From Lunularia cruciata (taxonomy: Eukaryota; Streptophyta; Marchantiopsida; Lunulariales; Lunulariaceae): 64,000 bases of DNA. Below the pieces are notes generated by a model. It was given only the letters and a program-made list of their open reading frames with translations, was not told the DNA's origin and made no database searches. Location: positions 7,197,001 through 7,261,000 of the forward strand of contig OX419755.1 in the NCBI GenBank assembly GCA_948567375.1, given 5' to 3'. Made by a program: the position numbers and the translations under genes. Of this stretch, positions 24,264-35,265 are shown one piece after another. Each line of letters starts with the position of its first letter. The first letter of the stretch is position 1.

Positions 24264-24871
24264 TGTGGTACCCACATTTTTTGGTTTTGTTATATTTTGA
24301 AGAAAAAATGTATAGTCAAAGTCAAATTAAACCCGAATTGCAACAAAAAAAAGGAGACAAACTTTAGGACAAACTTGAAGTAGTTTACTTTGTGTCAAGA
24401 AAAGAAAAACTCGGATTGGACTTATCATTGGAGAAATCTAAAGTAAGGAAACTTCACCTTGGGGTGATCAACCCAATGCAAAGTTAGAGAAACAACTTTC
24501 CATTGATTTTGCCAGCCAAGAATGTCCAAGCAAGAAAAGGGCTAAGGTGTGAGCGGGATAAAATTGATAGTGATAGGAGGATCGCTTGCAAAATGTGTGA
24601 ATATCAAATGAAGAGTGATTGAAGAACGACCATGCATCAAAGAATTATAAAATTGAGACTTTGCCGAGGGACTTAAAAAATGGCACGCAAGTATCCTATG
24701 CCATTAAGTAGTCATCCTCTAGTAGTGCATGTTACAAAGCCAACAAAGAGTTTGATGTTTAAGAATCCTAAGGGAGTGAGAATTTTGTGGTCAAGAGATG
24801 GAAGAATTATCTTCTAGATACCAAGAGTAAAAGATCGCATGATGCTGATGAGGGGTAGAAAGAAGAGTCCT

Positions 24872-25006
24872 TTACTCATAGTGAGGAATCCTACAATTTG
24901 GAGGTTAGATGTCATAGCAAGGATTGAAAGTCCAAAGTCTACTGAAGACTTCAATCCTTGCTATGACATCTAACCTCCAAATTGTAGGATTCCTCACTAT
25001 GAGTAA
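24872..25006. repeat. Perfect 57-bp inverted repeat with 21-nt spacer
   Basis: The arms 24872-24928 and 24950-25006 are exact reverse complements, separated by 24929-24949. A transcript would fold into a 57-bp hairpin. The right arm is followed at once by two identical copies of GTAAGTAATTTTGA (25003-25016, overlapping the arm end, and 25017-25030). Perfect arms in otherwise decayed DNA point to a recent origin. Confidence 0.95.
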
Positions 25007-25499
25007 GTAATTTTGAGTAAGTAATTTTGAGGAGGGTCAGAAGGAAGAAAGGGAGAGAGGCAATTTGGCTCGATGGATAGAGTTGGATTGGAGAATATTT
25101 TTGGGGGATAGAGGTTGGTGAGGAGATTGGAGCTACATTCCGTGGGAAGGGAAAGTCTATAGAAGAGATTGTAGAAATCAATAATTCTTTTAGTGCTTTG
25201 TGTACAAAGAACGGGTACAAAGTGGAGACCTATCAAAACTTGGTAAGGCAAAGTTTTGTTAGAGTGATGATGGTAATCTTCAAGCCAGAGTGGACCACTT
25301 ATGTGATGAAGCACCAAGCCATGTTCTGTCACTAAATGTTTGCAAGAGAACCGGTAAATTGGGCAAAGTGCTTTCACCAATGAATAAGACAAATGGTTTG
25401 GAATTGGAGAGAGAGATTGCCGCCACACTACCTAGTGCCATTCATAGCACACTTTTACCTTAGGTTGAACCTATTGAGTGCAAAAGAGAGACAAAATAT

Positions 25500-26840
25500 G
25501 TTGTCTCACTTCCACCCGGACTTGAGAAGAGAACCAAATGTAGAAGAGTAGCAATACATCGAGACCATAATAGGATTGAGTAAAGCAGAAGGTGAAGATG
25601 ATAGCTTGAAAGAGGTTTTTATTAAGGTACAAGGATCAAGACTTTGGGGTAGGGTGCCGATCAAAAGAAGCACCAATGTAAGTAGTGGGCGTAGGCAAAG
25701 ACAAGGAAGAAGAAGAAGATTTTGAGGAAATAGTCTACTTATCTAAGATTGTCTGTCCATTGCTATGGTATTGAAGCAAAAGAAGGAAGAGATGAAGAAG
25801 GATCATCTAGAGGTAAAGGATGAATTGCAAGTTGTGAATTATCTCAGTGAAGAGATTGTGCAGTTGAAGAAGAAGTTAATCAAAGCCGAGAAGCAAGTTG
25901 AAACGCTTTGGTGGATGAAGTACTTTTATAAAAGAGATTTGAGAACTTGTATGAGGCTTTCAAGAAGCAAGGAGGTGAGCTTGAGAGGCAAGCTGAAGAG
26001 CTACATGAGCAAAAGACAGCTTGGGAGAAGTTGAAGGGAATCTTTTTATGAAGCGCATATCAAAGTCATACATTTCAAAGGCAATCACCGCTGTAATGGA
26101 GCAAGATTTGGAGAGTTTGAAGTTGATGGCAACGCACAAGGATGAAGCCTAGCAACATGAGTTAGTAATGAAGAATATAGAAGAAGAGAAATTGTGAGTA
26201 CTTGTCATTAATGTCAAAGCCCAACTTGCCCAATACATGAAAGAAAAGGAAGCATTGAAAGCCGAGTTCAAAGACATATTGAAAATGTATTGTGAAAAGT
26301 TGCAAGTGGAGAGCTCAAGATCATATATCAGAGCAAGTAGGAGAGTAGTAGAAAAGCTTAGTGCAGTGGTAAAAGCCAAAGTGAAGGTATAAGAAGTACG
26401 CTTGCATGAGTTGAAGTTGCTAGTGTAGGAAATGTGAAGGAGAAAGGTGAAGGATAAAGATCTGAACAACCTTTTGATTTGCCTAAGAGATCGAGAAGAT
26501 AGGAAAATGATAGAGGTAGGAGACAATGCTTGTCTCATATTAGATTTAATAAAATCTGAATTAGAGAAAATTTGGAGTAACATGAATGTAGGAACCCAAG
26601 GTAAAGTAAGAGAAGTAGGAGTGCAATTGTCTTTGGAGGAATTATTTAAGCAATTAGGAGTGAGTGGGTTGGGAGATAAGAAGGTAGATAGGATACCCAT
26701 GAGTTCAATTGTAGTTCAGATGGAAGAGATTATAGAAATAGAAGAAGAATTGGTAGTAGTAGAGAAGTCCAAAGTACAAGAGGTGAAGGAAGTTACATTG
26801 GGTTTAGAAGAAGAGGTATACATCAGATCGGATTCATAAT
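25500..26840 (+). pseudogene. Decayed coiled-coil coding region inside the 3.3-kb insertion
   Basis: Plus-strand frames carry long Glu/Lys/Leu-rich segments. An ORF at 25765-26034 contains SEEIVQLKKKLIKAEKQVETL. The frame at 26150-26440 reads YMKEKEALKAEFKDILKMY with a few stops. The ORF at 26447-26839 contains NDACLILDLIKSELEKI-like sequence and an acidic tail. The pattern suggests one long coiled-coil protein broken by several stops (TAG and TGA). I recognise no family. It may be the structural gene of the carrying element or a captured fragment. Confidence 0.45.
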
Positions 26841-27607
26841 TGATTTGAGATATGAATAGACAGATATGAAGAGTGGGTTGCCACTTTGGATTTGGAGATT
26901 GTTAGGAAATGGTATTGTTGAAGTGCTTTGCCTATTTAAAGGAGGCATTTGTAGTGTGTTGTTGTTCAATATTCATATTTTTGAAGTTGAGTAAAGCAAA
27001 GAGCTATAACTTAGTGCTTGTCATTTCAGCTTAATTTTGAGTATCAATCTTGTATGTGTGTTTGTGAGTGTTTGGAGAAATTCAAAGTGCAAGTCAGTGA
27101 GATTGTTGGGTGTTGGATTCCACAACTCTGATTTCATTCTGTGTGTTTGATCCTTTGTGAATAGCAATCAAAGCAATACCTTGATAGATCTGAGAGGAAT
27201 TGTAGTGTTGGTAGTACTTTTCATTGGTGAGTGTAGTACGGGGTTGATGCAAAAGAAATTTTGATTGAGGAAACTGTACCTTCAATGGAGGGGTAACACA
27301 GTTTTGAAGTGAAACCATTTTATAGTTAAATAGCCTTCTGCAAAAGAATCTGAATCATCACAATCAAGATTGTTTGGAAAGATTTGATGGACTTGTGATT
27401 ATGGGAGTGTTAATTTGTGATGATATTGTGATCAATCCTTGTTACTCTCTTATGGGTGTGGTTTCTACCTAATAGATTAAAGACGCACTCAAGAAGAGCT
27501 AAATTGTTATTTTTTACTTTATATTTGACCATTTCTGATCAATATCTTTGTAGGAATGAACTTTACTTAATGATTACCGCAAAAGCGATACTTGCCAAGT
27601 TGTCACA

Positions 27608-28147
27608 CTTGCTCTATGGCTGTAGCAAACTTCCCATCCTGGGATTGGCTATCCTTAATTGTCTTACTCAAAGGTGCCAAACAACCTAATCAAAAATTTC
27701 TACTTTGGTGTTATACTTGAATTTATTGTCGGTTCCAATCAAATTGAACCTTATGACGTTCAAGCCAAGGTAAACCTAGAATGACATCATAGTGTAGAGG
27801 TGCCACTACAAACCTCATACACTCCAAATATTCTTTCCCAATCTTGAAGGTAACAAGATGCAAGGTAGAGAATGGAGAACCTTTCTACCATCCGCCATCA
27901 TCAATCTACTTCCAATTATTAGCTTGATAGGAATACATAATTCCTGTGCTAATTGTATGGACAAGCAATTTTTTGAAATTCCAAAATCAACCAAAATTCT
28001 ATAACCACAATCAGATATCATACCTTGCAAGTGAAGCAAACTTGCAGAGGTCAAGCCTTCAATCCCATTGGAAGTAATCAAGTTCCTAATAAGCGGTGCA
28101 AAATCTCCTATTGGGATTCTCGTTTCTTTGGTCATTCTATTCCACAC
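27608..28147 (-). pseudogene. gypsy copy 2 protease region
   Basis: Resumes collinearity with the intact pol. The frame at 28147-27815 contains RILVDFGISKN, where the intact copy has the active-site triad DSG, so the Ser is lost (DFG). The block VILGLTWL/ILGLPWL family lies in the sequence between. Frameshifts separate it from the linker. Confidence 0.8.
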
Positions 28148-28727
28148 TCTCCACTAGGGCAACTTGTTGAGGTTGCACATTCTTGAGCGGACATTCAATG
28201 ATGTAATATCCTATTTTGTGACAATAGAAACAACCACCATTTTGTTGCAATTTTTCTATATTTGTAGCGCCAAGTGGTCTCTATTGAACGACATCAATGT
28301 CCATTGGTGCCGGCTCTTCCACTCGTGTGTAGTGTATTGGTAGGTGTTGTAGAGGTCAAGGTTGAGACCAAGTTGTTGCAACCAAGGAATCAAAGCGTTT
28401 GACGAACCGTATGGTTTCTTCCAAGTGTTGTTGCTCTTGCATAGTTACCTCTAATTTGGTTCATGACTTCAAGCCCCTCTCAAATTGATTTAGAGCTTCA
28501 CCTTCCAATATGTTGAGAAGTTGTTTGACACGTATATTGACAATCTGCTTCAACTTTGCCAATCTATCTCATGCAGCTTGTGTGGTATTTATAGCTATGA
28601 ATTGACCAATTACTGCACTCTTGAATTTTGCCATGTCAAAATTGGTGCAAAAATTTGTTGTTTAGCTTGCTCCACTCAAAATTGCCACCATAGCTTTGCT
28701 ACTCCATCCAATTGGTCGGAAGCAAAG
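28148..28727 (-). pseudogene. gypsy copy 2 gag, C-terminal part
   Basis: Matches the gag of the intact copy from the zinc knuckle (about 28190-28260) up to the LASSQLDG block, where it is cut at 28727 by the LTR of copy 3. The rest of the gene lies at 34308-34586 beyond that insertion. CAAAG at 28723-28727 is the left target duplication of copy 3. Confidence 0.8.
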
Positions 28728-29096
28728 TGTAACAGACCAAGATTGAGGAGAGAAATAAGAGAATGGAAGATCACATTGGGAGAGTGAAAAATCCAAATGC
28801 CTAGCATGAGGTTAAAGAAGCTTCCTAAGACTTTTCCTTGAGCCACTTTCTTGGAAGGCAAGCCAAGTTAATCAAGAAGTTTCTCAAGAAGCTTCTTTTT
28901 AGAAGCCGCCTACTTGGCATGCAAGCTAAGCTAGTTAGAAGCTTCTAGAAGCTACCTACTTGGGGTGCAAGTTAAGCTAGCCAGGAAGCTTTCCAAGAAG
29001 CTTCTTAGATACTTACAAAATATTCTAGGCTAATTTGGCCAATTTGATACTTTGTTAGCCCTAACTAATTTCATTGATAAATTCCATATTGTTATA
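28728..29096 (-). repeat. 3' LTR of gypsy copy 3
   Basis: TGTAACAGACC to TTGTTATA in plus-strand order. The terminal CA is changed to TA. It is shorter than the 423-bp young LTR because of internal deletions, but keeps CTCAAGAAGCTTC and several AAGCTTCT units. Confidence 0.85.
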
Positions 29097-32000
29097 CATT
29101 CCCTCACCGCTAGTTGATGATGTCTTAGTTACCATTGAAGCTTCAAACTCTTGGATGGCCATTTGTTCATTCTAAAGATGAGAAAGAGGTTCTCATGTAA
29201 CATCATGAAGTGGATATCCTTTCCAAAGGACCTTGTACTCCGTATGTTTTTGATAGCCTCATTGAATCTGACAACGTGCAAGGATACAATCAACTTTGTA
29301 CTCCTCATGATCATTGACAAGGACATCTAGAGAAGGAGATTAGGCATGAGAGGAAAAAGAAGATGGGTTAGAAACAAAGGTTTCAACTTGGAAATGTGGA
29401 CAGTAGGATGAATGCGCATATGACAAGGCAAGGCAAGTTGATAAGCAATAGGAGAGATGATTTGGTTGACATTAAAGGATCCTATCTAATTAGGGGCAAG
29501 TTTACAAAATTGGGTATCAAGTGTGAGGGTTAGGTTACTAGAAGAGAGCGTGGCTTTATCACCGACTTGAAAGGTGAGATCATGATGATGGTGGTCTGCA
29601 TATTCTACCAATTTTGAGCAACAAGGAGATGAGATTTGGCTTGTTGGAGGGATTGGAATATGGTGGTCAAGAAGGTGGAAGTATGAGGGACATGAGATGA
29701 AGGAGTAGCAAGAACGGAATCTAGAACAAGTGGATCTTGGCCAAAATTGAGGAAGAAAGGAGAGAATTTGGTGCTTGCTTGTTTGGAATTATTGTATGAA
29801 AACTCCGCATTTACAAGATATTCATCCTAATTGGTATGGTGGATGCTGACAAAGGCACAAAGCATATCATCCAAGGTGTAATTTTCACATTCAATTTGGC
29901 CATTAATTTAAGGATGATAGAGCGTGGACAAAGTAAACTTGGTGCCAAGTATCTAGAAGAGTGTTTGCCAAAATTTCCTAATGAATTGAGGATCAAGATC
30001 AAAGATGAGTACACAAGGCGTCTCATGATGCTTGAAGATATTGTTGAAGTAGATTTGTGCAATGTTGGAGGATCCATGATATCAAAGGTTGGTGCCAAAT
30101 GGATTTGCTTACTAAGCTTATCTACAAACACAACAATTGATGTGTGGCCTTGCTTTGTCTTGGGCAAGGACGTGATAAGATCCAAGCTTATGTGTTGTCA
30201 TTGAGCATATGGAATAGGGAGTGGTTGAAGGAGTCCACTTTATTTTTGGTTTTTGGCCTTGTTGCATTGGTAACTCTCACATGATTGGACAAACTCTTGA
30301 AAATCTTGTATCATGTTGGGCCACCACCATTGGCATTAGAGAGTACCCAAGGTCTTATCCACACCCATGTGACCAACAATTGGTAAGTTATGGCTTCTTG
30401 GAGGTGCACAAGTCAGAGATCACCCTTGGCTACAGTATAAATCACAAATAGAAATTCTTCCTTGAAGAAGAAGGTATTGTAATCCTTGTTCATGCTTCAA
30501 GGCAACCTTGTATCATCTAAAAGAAAGGATCTTGTTGTAAAGCAGTCTTAAACTTGAGTTGGACTTTAGAGTCAATTGATATTGTTGTAATTACTGCCAT
30601 GATGAGAGGAAGAGACTTCAAATTAGATTGTCGTGTAGGGTATCAGGAATGATGTGGAACGAGCGGGTTTGTACTCAAGTTTGATGTCAAACAATTGCAG
30701 TTGTTCCTCCAATTGATGATGTTGACTCTTCATATGTTCCAAGTATAATGTCTACAAAAAGGGTTTGTGATTATTTTGCATGGTCATCTGTTTTACCAAG
30801 AGATAATGCCTCCATACTTTGGTGGCATATACCATTGCTAGTTGTTCTAGATCTCATGCAAAGTAATTTCTTTCTACAATGTTTAATTGGCAAGACACAC
30901 TGATAGTGGGATGTTGTAACACACCTTTGGAAATTCTTTTGGAAATTCTTGTTGTAACACACTTCCAAGGGCAAAGTTAGAAACATCAAAGTCAACCACC
31001 CAAGGTAGTTGAGGATCATATAGTTGAAGAATGAGTCTTGAAGACACCATATTTTTTAGCTTTTGGAATGCTTCTTCATGCTTGGCAATCCATTGAAACC
31101 TTAATTTTTTTCCCCAAGAGGTCAATCAATGGTGTTGCAACATGCACATAATAGTGCATGAACCATCAATAAAAACTTACCAATCCATTAAATGTTCACA
31201 CCTCTATGGTATCCTTTGGAGTAGACCAATCAATAATGGTCTTGATCTTCTCTTCTTCCATCTTGATCCCTTCTGATGAGATCTTGTGACCCAAGAAGTT
31301 TGACTTCCTTTTGCCAAAAGGCACACTTTGACTTTTTGTAATAAAATTTTCATTGACATAGTTGCCTTAGGACTTCCTACACATGATTTACATATTTTGC
31401 CTATATCTTGCTATGGATTAAAATTTCATCCAAGAGCACCACCATGTACCAATCTAGTAGTCCATCCAACACCCAATGCATCTGATCCATGAAGATTGTT
31501 GGAGCATTAGTGAGCCCAAAAGGTAGAACTCTCCATTCAAAATGCTCATGGCTTTTGCAAAAGGTAATCTTTTGAACATCCTCCTTATCAATGTGGATTT
31601 GCCAATAGTCATTGTGAAGATCCGACTTGAAGAAGTATTATGCTCCACTCAGTTGATCAAGCAAGTCATCTATTTGAGGAAAGGGATATGCAATCTTCAC
31701 CATTTGTTTATTGAGCCCACGGTAATCAACACAAAAATGAAGTCCTCTTTCTTCTTTTGAACAAATAGTACCGGTGCTCCATAAAGAGATGTACTATGTC
31801 TTATGAAATCCTTCTTGAACAACTTTGTATGCATTGTTTGAAATTCTTGAACTCCTTTGGTGAGAGCCAATAGATTGGTCTACTTGCTAGAGTACTCCTT
31901 GACAATAACTCAATCTTGAAGGGCACACCACAATTGAAAGGTAATCCTTTGGGTAGATTATTTGGAAACACGTCAGCAAACTCCTAAACTATTTGATCAA

Positions 32001-32724
32001 CCATTGCTTGATGAAGCTCTTGACCTTCCTTAAATTCTCCTTGTGCAATAGGCTTGATCCATACTGCCAAAATAGACTTATCTTGGTTGGTCTATAGTTG
32101 CTTCATTGACAAAATTCCCATCTAGGGACTTATCTTCTTTCAAAGCTTGCTCTATGGTTGCTTCACTCACAAACTTCTCATCTAGGGACTTATCTTCCTT
32201 CAAAGCTTCCTCTATGGCTACTTTCCTGACAAACTTCCCATCTTAGGACTGGCTATTCTTAGGTGTCTTACTCAAAGATGCCAAACAATCTAATTGGAAA
32301 TTCCTATTTTGGTGTTGTACTTGAATTTGTTGTCAGCTCCAATCAAATTGAACCTTTTGACATTCAAACCAAGGTAAACCCAAAATGACATCAAAGTATA
32401 GAGGTGTCATTACAAACCTCATACACTCCAAATACTTGTTCCCAATCTTGAAGGTAATAGGATATGAGGTACAAAATGCAGAACTCTTTCTACCATCCGC
32501 CATCATTAATTTACTTCCAATTACTTGCTCAATTCCTTTGTTGATTGCATAGATATGCAATTCTTTGAACTTCTAGAATCAACCAAAATTCTACAACCAT
32601 GATGATTATATATCATGCCTTGCAAGTGAAGCAAACTTGCATAGGTTGAGCCTTCAATCCCAATGGAATTAATCAAGTTCTCAATAGGCAGCTCAAAATC
32701 TCCTATTGGGCTTCCTTGTTTTCT
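29097..32724 (-). pseudogene. gypsy copy 3 pol remnant
   Basis: Collinear with the intact pol over its whole length: chromodomain near 29350-29130, integrase core near 30250-29600 (for example [22 protein letters not shown]), RNase H near 31000, RT near 31900-31400, the repeated protease-RT linker at about 32090-32250, and protease near 32700-32330. Multiple stops and frameshifts. No product expected. Confidence 0.85.
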
Positions 32725-33622
32725 TGATTATTCCACTCCACAACCTCCATTTGGGCAATTAATCAAGACTGTCCACTCTTGAGTGGACATTTAGTAAATG
32801 CAATGTCCAATTTGGCAATAATAAAAGCAACCGCCATTTTATTTTAATCTTTCACAATTTGCTTTACCAAGTGGTCTTCATTGGATGGCATCAATCTCCA
32901 TTGATGTTGGCTCCTTCATACATATGTAATGTGCTAGTTGGTTTTGTGAAGGTCGAGGTCAAGACCAAGTTGTCAGAACCAAGGAATCAAAGTGCTCTAC
33001 TAGCTACATGGCTTCTTCCAAGTATTTTGGCTCTTGCATAGTCACTTCTAATTTGATTCATGACTTCAAGTTCCTCATAAATTGATCTAGAGCTTCACCA
33101 TCCATTATATCTAGAATTTACATAATGGTGTTTTGGAATTGCATGATTTAGCTTCTTACAAAACCAATCTCCTTCAACTCTACTCACTTATCTTGTGTAG
33201 CTTGTGTGACATTAATCGCTTGGAATCACCTAATTATTGCACCCTTGAATTCACCCCATGTCAAGATTGGTACAACAAATTTCCTTTTAACCCACTCCAC
33301 TCTGAATTGCCACCATAGCTTTGCTGCTCTATCCAATTGGCTTGAAGCGAAGAGAATTTGTTTCCATTGATCATTGAGTCGTTCATTGAAGAGATGAAGC
33401 CTCAAAATAATGTTCATAGTCAAATAGAAAATTCTCTACTGCACCCGAGAGATTCTTGCCATCAAATAACTTGGATTTTGGAAATTGGATTGGTCTTTTA
33501 CTTCTCAAAATAGTGCTCTCTCTACATGCTCTTGTCATTGTTGGTCTTGTTCATCCAACAATCAAGGAAGGTGCTTGATTTGTTGTTGCATAGCAATGAT
33601 AAGTTCAAGCATAGCCGTCATG
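32725..33622 (-). pseudogene. gypsy copy 3 gag remnant
   Basis: The start codon is at 33622-33620 in the same context as the other copies. Near the start, CGA codons of the inferred ancestor appear as TGA and CAA. Zinc knuckle region near 32760-32840. At the gag-pol junction the slippery GGGAAAC of the young copy is AGAAAAC-like, but the stem arms CCCAATAGG and CCTATTGAG are nearly complementary. Confidence 0.8.
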
Positions 33623-33889
33623 GTCATTATTCTATCACACTACTCTCAATTTATCTAATTTACTAACACATAAAAGCAACACGTCCGCCATTCTCCATAC
33701 GTTACACCGGAAATACCAAGAGTTCCTTGGACAAGGCAATTACATTCAGAAAATTTGCCCAAAACATGAGGTGATGAACTATGTGAAATGATGCTTGGGT
33801 AGTACTTGGACACAAAATCCCAACAATTTGGCAAAAATAGATTTGGTGGTCCATACATTCCATCCATCCCATTCCTACTCTAATACCAA

Positions 33890-34307
33890 TGTAAAAGATA
33901 GAGACCAAGGAGAGATATAGGAGCATGGAAGATCACATTGGGACACTTGAATGAGGCAAAAATTTGAATGCCTAGTATGAACTTCAGCTTTGGTATTTAT
34001 AGGGAAGCTCTACAAGGCTCTTGAGAAGCTTCTCAAGAAGCTTCCTTCAACCATTTTCTTGGAATGCAAGTCTGAAAGATTCTCAAGAAGCTTCCTTCTA
34101 GATGCCACCTATTTGGCATGTAAGCTAAGCTAGTTGGAAGCTTCTACAAGCTTCCTTCTAGACAACTTACTTGGGATGCAAGTTAAGCTAGCGGGAAGCT
34201 TCCAAAGAAGCTTCCTAGATATTCCCAAAAAAATTCAAGGCTAATTTGGACTATTTGATACTTTGTTAGCCCTAACTAACTTCATTGTTAAATTCCATAT
34301 TTTTACA
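33890..34307 (-). repeat. 5' LTR of gypsy copy 3
   Basis: TGTAAAAGATAG to TTTTTACA in plus-strand order, 418 bp. It is followed by CCAAG, the right target duplication. Contains the TATA equivalent (GGTATTTATAGG) and several GAAGCTTC units. Confidence 0.87.
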
Positions 34308-34586
34308 CCAAGAGAATCTAGTTTTGTTCATCTTCAAGATTGGTAGTTTCAAAATAACATTCACAATCAAACACAAAATTCTCCATTGCACCAGAGCGAT
34401 TCTTACCTTCAAGAACCTTGGGTTTGGAAACCGGATTTGGTCTTCTCCTTCTCCTTCTTGAATTGGTACTCTCTTTATGTGTTCTTGTTGTTGATGATTT
34501 TGTTCATGATTTTGTTCATCCAACAATCAAGTAAGGTGCTCAATTTGTTGATGCATAGTAATGATAACCTTGGGTATTGCCACCAT
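34308..34586 (-). pseudogene. gypsy copy 2 gag, N-terminal part
   Basis: ATG at 34586-34584 followed by the Gln-rich start shared by all copies. One CGA of the ancestor is TGA here (ACT TGA TTG). At the two sites where the young copy has TGA this copy has sense codons (CAA). This supports an originally open N-terminal gag. Confidence 0.8.
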
Positions 34587-34851
34587 GGTTACTACTCTAT
34601 CACACCATCTGCAATCTATCTAATTTATTAACACATAGATACAACATTTCCATCGTTCTCCATAAGTTATAATTACCAAGGGTTCCTAAGACATGGTGAT
34701 TATATTCATAAAATCTTGCCCAAAGCATGATGTGATGAACTATGTGAAATGATGCTTGGGTAGTACGTGGACATAAAAATCCCAATGGTTTGTTGGAAAT
34801 GGATTTGGTGGTCCATAAATTCCATCTATCTCATTCTTGCTCTAATACTAA

Positions 34852-35265
34852 TGTAAAAGACCAAGATCAAGGAGACAAATAAGGGAATGGAAAATCACAT
34901 CATGACACTTGAGTGTGGGAAACTCTGAATGTCTAACATGAACTTTGGCTTTGGTGTTTATAGGGAGCTTACAAGGCTCTTGAGAAGCTTCTCAAGACTC
35001 TTCTTTGAGCCACTTTCTTGGAGTGCAAGCCAAGTTAATTGAGAAGCTTCTTTCTAGAAGTCTTCTATTTGGTGTGCAAGCTAAGCTAGTTGGAAGCTTC
35101 AAGAAACTTCCTTCTAGATGCTACCTACTTGAGGTGCAAGTTTATCTAGCCAAGAAATTTCCCACAAAGCTTTCTAGATACTTCTAAAATATTCTAGGCC
35201 CATTTGGCCTATTTGCTACTTTGTTAGCCCTAACTAACTTAATTGCTAAAGTCCATATTGTTACA
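34852..35265 (-). repeat. 5' LTR of gypsy copy 2
   Basis: TGTAAAAGACC to TTGTTACA in plus-strand order, 414 bp, followed by ATGGC. A decayed primer site complement (CTCTAATACTAA) adjoins it at about 34839-34850. Confidence 0.87.

Larger units (their letters stand above)
24264..27607 (+). mobile_element. 3.34-kb insertion of unknown class within gypsy copy 2
   Basis: Homology to the intact gypsy pol stops at 24263 and resumes at 27608. The flanks CTTGT and CTTGC, compared with the intact sequence AAGCTTGCTC, define a 5-bp target duplication. The ends are TGTGGTACCC and TTGTCACA (TG...CA, as in LTR elements), yet I see no matching LTRs at the two ends. Inside are a perfect 57-bp inverted repeat (24872-25006) and decayed Glu/Lys-rich coiled-coil coding sequence (about 25500-26840, plus). 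A TATA-like TATTTAAAGG lies at about 26932. It could be a non-autonomous retroelement or a DNA element that captured a gene fragment. Confidence 0.65.
28728..34307 (-). mobile_element. gypsy copy 3, nested in the gag of copy 2
   Basis: Same family and same strand. LTRs are 28728-29096 and 33890-34307, and the flanking five bases are CAAAG and CCAAG (one mismatch). gag (start codon at 33622) runs to about 32725 and pol from there to 29097. Both are full of stops and frameshifts. A degenerate primer site (TTGGTATTAGAG, minus strand) adjoins the 33890 LTR. CpG is largely lost compared with the young copy. Insertion into copy 2 shows it is younger than copy 2, although both are old. Confidence 0.88.
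20851..35265 (-). mobile_element. Old Ty3/gypsy element (copy 2), interrupted by two later insertions
   Basis: This is a minus-strand copy of the family represented intact at 39880-45522. Its 3' LTR is 20851-21188, pol 21189-24263 and 27613-28147, gag 28148-28727 and 34308-34586, and 5' LTR 34852-35265. Flanks ATGGT and ATGGC are a likely 5-bp target duplication with one C-to-T change. A 3.34-kb unclassified element (24264-27607) interrupts the protease-RT linker. Another gypsy copy (28728-34307) interrupts gag. Stops and frameshifts are scattered throughout, so it is dead. Confidence 0.85.

Noticed and set aside
24872-25006. Transcription terminator or structured RNA gene
   Set aside because: The 57-bp perfect hairpin is far longer than such structures and lies in a mobile insertion; it is better seen as an inverted duplication.
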